In this document: in pieces, positions 63,232 through 64,000 of the stretch
Layout: every line of letters starts with the position of its first letter
How positions within the stretch are numbered: the first letter of the stretch is position 1
Source of the DNA: JAKAIY01 sp963809385
GTDB taxonomy: Bacteria; Chloroflexota; Ktedonobacteria; Ktedonobacterales; JADMIN01
Reading direction: 5' to 3'
Assembly (NCBI GenBank): GCA_963809385.1
Contig: CAWEJL010000014.1
Span: forward strand, 1 to 64,000
DNA: 64,000 bases
Translations under genes and position numbers: made by a program
The notes under the pieces: generated by a model
The model's input: only the letters and a program-made list of their open reading frames with translations
Databases searched by the model: none
What the model was told of the DNA's origin: nothing

Positions 63232-64000
63232 ATGCCGCTGCGCCTGTTGGCAGCCGGAAAGACCGATGTCGGTCTTCAGCGCGAGCAAAACGAAGACGCA
63301 TTCCATACGCAGGTCCTGGACGGATCACCGTCCAGCGGCGTCTTCATCGTTTCCGATGGCATGGGCGGTTACCACGCCGGCGAGATCGCCAGTCAGATCG
63401 CCGTCGAGACCATCAGCGGTGAGCTCGCCTCCCTCCTCGACCCCAACGTACCGCCTCCCACAGTCAAGCTCACCAAGGGACGCGGTGGACGCAAGCGCAC
63501 GAAGAGCGGCAAGAAGGACGCCGTGCGCGCCGAATCCGCCACTATTGAGACGGGGGCTGAAACCACCACGGAGACGGCAGCCGAGAATGACGGCGGCGCT
63601 GAGGTCGCAGAAGCCGCTGAGACACAGCAGCTTTTCGAGACCGTCGCCCTGGAGCACTACGCGGGCAAGCTCAACGAGGCGGTCAAGAACGGTAACGCCG
63701 CCATCGTGGACTACGGCGACGCCCACCGCGAGGCGCGTGGCCTCGGCGCCACCGTCACCGCCGCGCTCATCGTCGAGGGTCAGGCCTTCATCGCCAACGT
63801 CGGTGACAGCCGCACCTACCTCGTGCGTGATGGGAAGATCGAGCGTGTCACCCGCGACCACTCGCTCGTCGAGCGTCTCGTCGAGATGGAACAGATTACC
63901 CCCGACGAGGTCTACGAGCACCCCAGCCGCAACCTCATCTACCGCTCGCTCGGCGCTGGCCACTCCGATGTGGATGTGGACATCTTTATCGAGCGCCTCC
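63232..64000 (+). CDS. PP2C-family Ser/Thr protein phosphatase (partial, cut by right edge)
   Basis: The frame is open from ATG 63232 (GAGAGG upstream) to the window end, 256 residues so far. PP2C motifs: TDVGLQREQNEDAF (metal and phosphate site), VFIVSDGMGGYHAGEIAS, GLGATVTAALIVEGQAFIANVGDSRTYLVRDGKIERVTRDHSLVERL and NLIYRSLGA. A charged, Thr/Glu/Lys-rich insert of about 75 residues (near 85-160, with GRGGRKRTKSGKKD then acidic repeats) separates the second and third motifs. It would reverse Hanks-kinase phosphorylation, possibly including that of the kinase at 36935. Confidence 0.93.
   Translation, partial: MPLRLLAAGKTDVGLQREQNEDAFHTQVLDGSPSSGVFIVSDGMGGYHAGEIASQIAVETISGELASLLDPNVPPPTVKLTKGRGGRKRTKSGKKDAVRAESATIETGAETTTETAAENDGGAEVAEAAETQQLFETVALEHYAGKLNEAVKNGNAAIVDYGDAHREARGLGATVTAALIVEGQAFIANVGDSRTYLVRDGKIERVTRDHSLVERLVEMEQITPDEVYEHPSRNLIYRSLGAGHSDVDVDIFIERL

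Overview
The window is GC-rich, gene-dense bacterial DNA. Gene content and protein style point to a Chloroflexota member, possibly of the Ktedonobacteria type: T-box regulation, Hint/RHS toxin debris, a DUF6788 protein, a FixJ-type two-component pair and many Thr/Pro/Ala-rich secreted proteins. This taxonomic call is an inference, because there is no rRNA or other decisive marker. I saw no tRNA, rRNA or CRISPR array.

Layout. 1-5815 holds two frame-broken P-type ATPases on opposite strands around a DUF6919-like gene; this block reads as actinobacterial in style. 5858-9100 holds a formylglycine-enzyme-fold protein and two decayed RHS fragments flanking an STM3941-like membrane protein. 9128-13783 holds a frame-broken secreted CHAP protein, an acetamidase/formamidase and a nucleotidyltransferase. 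14034-18772 is a tandem pair of long Rel-type (p)ppGpp enzymes: the first keeps only hydrolase residues and the second keeps only synthetase residues. 18793-29549 holds rsgA, a Ppx/GppA phosphatase, methyltransferases, a two-component pair, a GNAT protein and a PQQ-propeller lipoprotein. 29603-34038 is an argHGF operon behind a T-box leader whose specifier reads CGC (Arg). 34058-39831 holds an aldehyde dehydrogenase, an FTR1 iron permease behind a putative metalloregulator box, a Ser/Thr kinase, and a GNAT-TetR operon with palindromic operators. 39855-42818 is a broken polymorphic-toxin locus: two halves of a Hint domain, a toxin tip, a candidate immunity gene and mobile-element debris. 42870-64000 is mostly housekeeping: ABC-F, coaE, pyk, rph, a PIG-L deacetylase, recF, an OmpR/histidine kinase pair, glycerate kinase, glutaredoxin, a TPR protein, rplU-rpmA and a PP2C phosphatase that runs off the right edge.

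The main biological points are the split of (p)ppGpp turnover between two neighbouring full-length Rel proteins, arginine synthesis sensed through tRNA-Arg charging, and a toxin-tip exchange scar. At least six loci carry single-base frame breaks. This could mean pseudogenes, but so many in otherwise healthy genes also suggests residual indel errors in the assembly, so 'pseudogene' below means 'reading frame broken in this sequence'.
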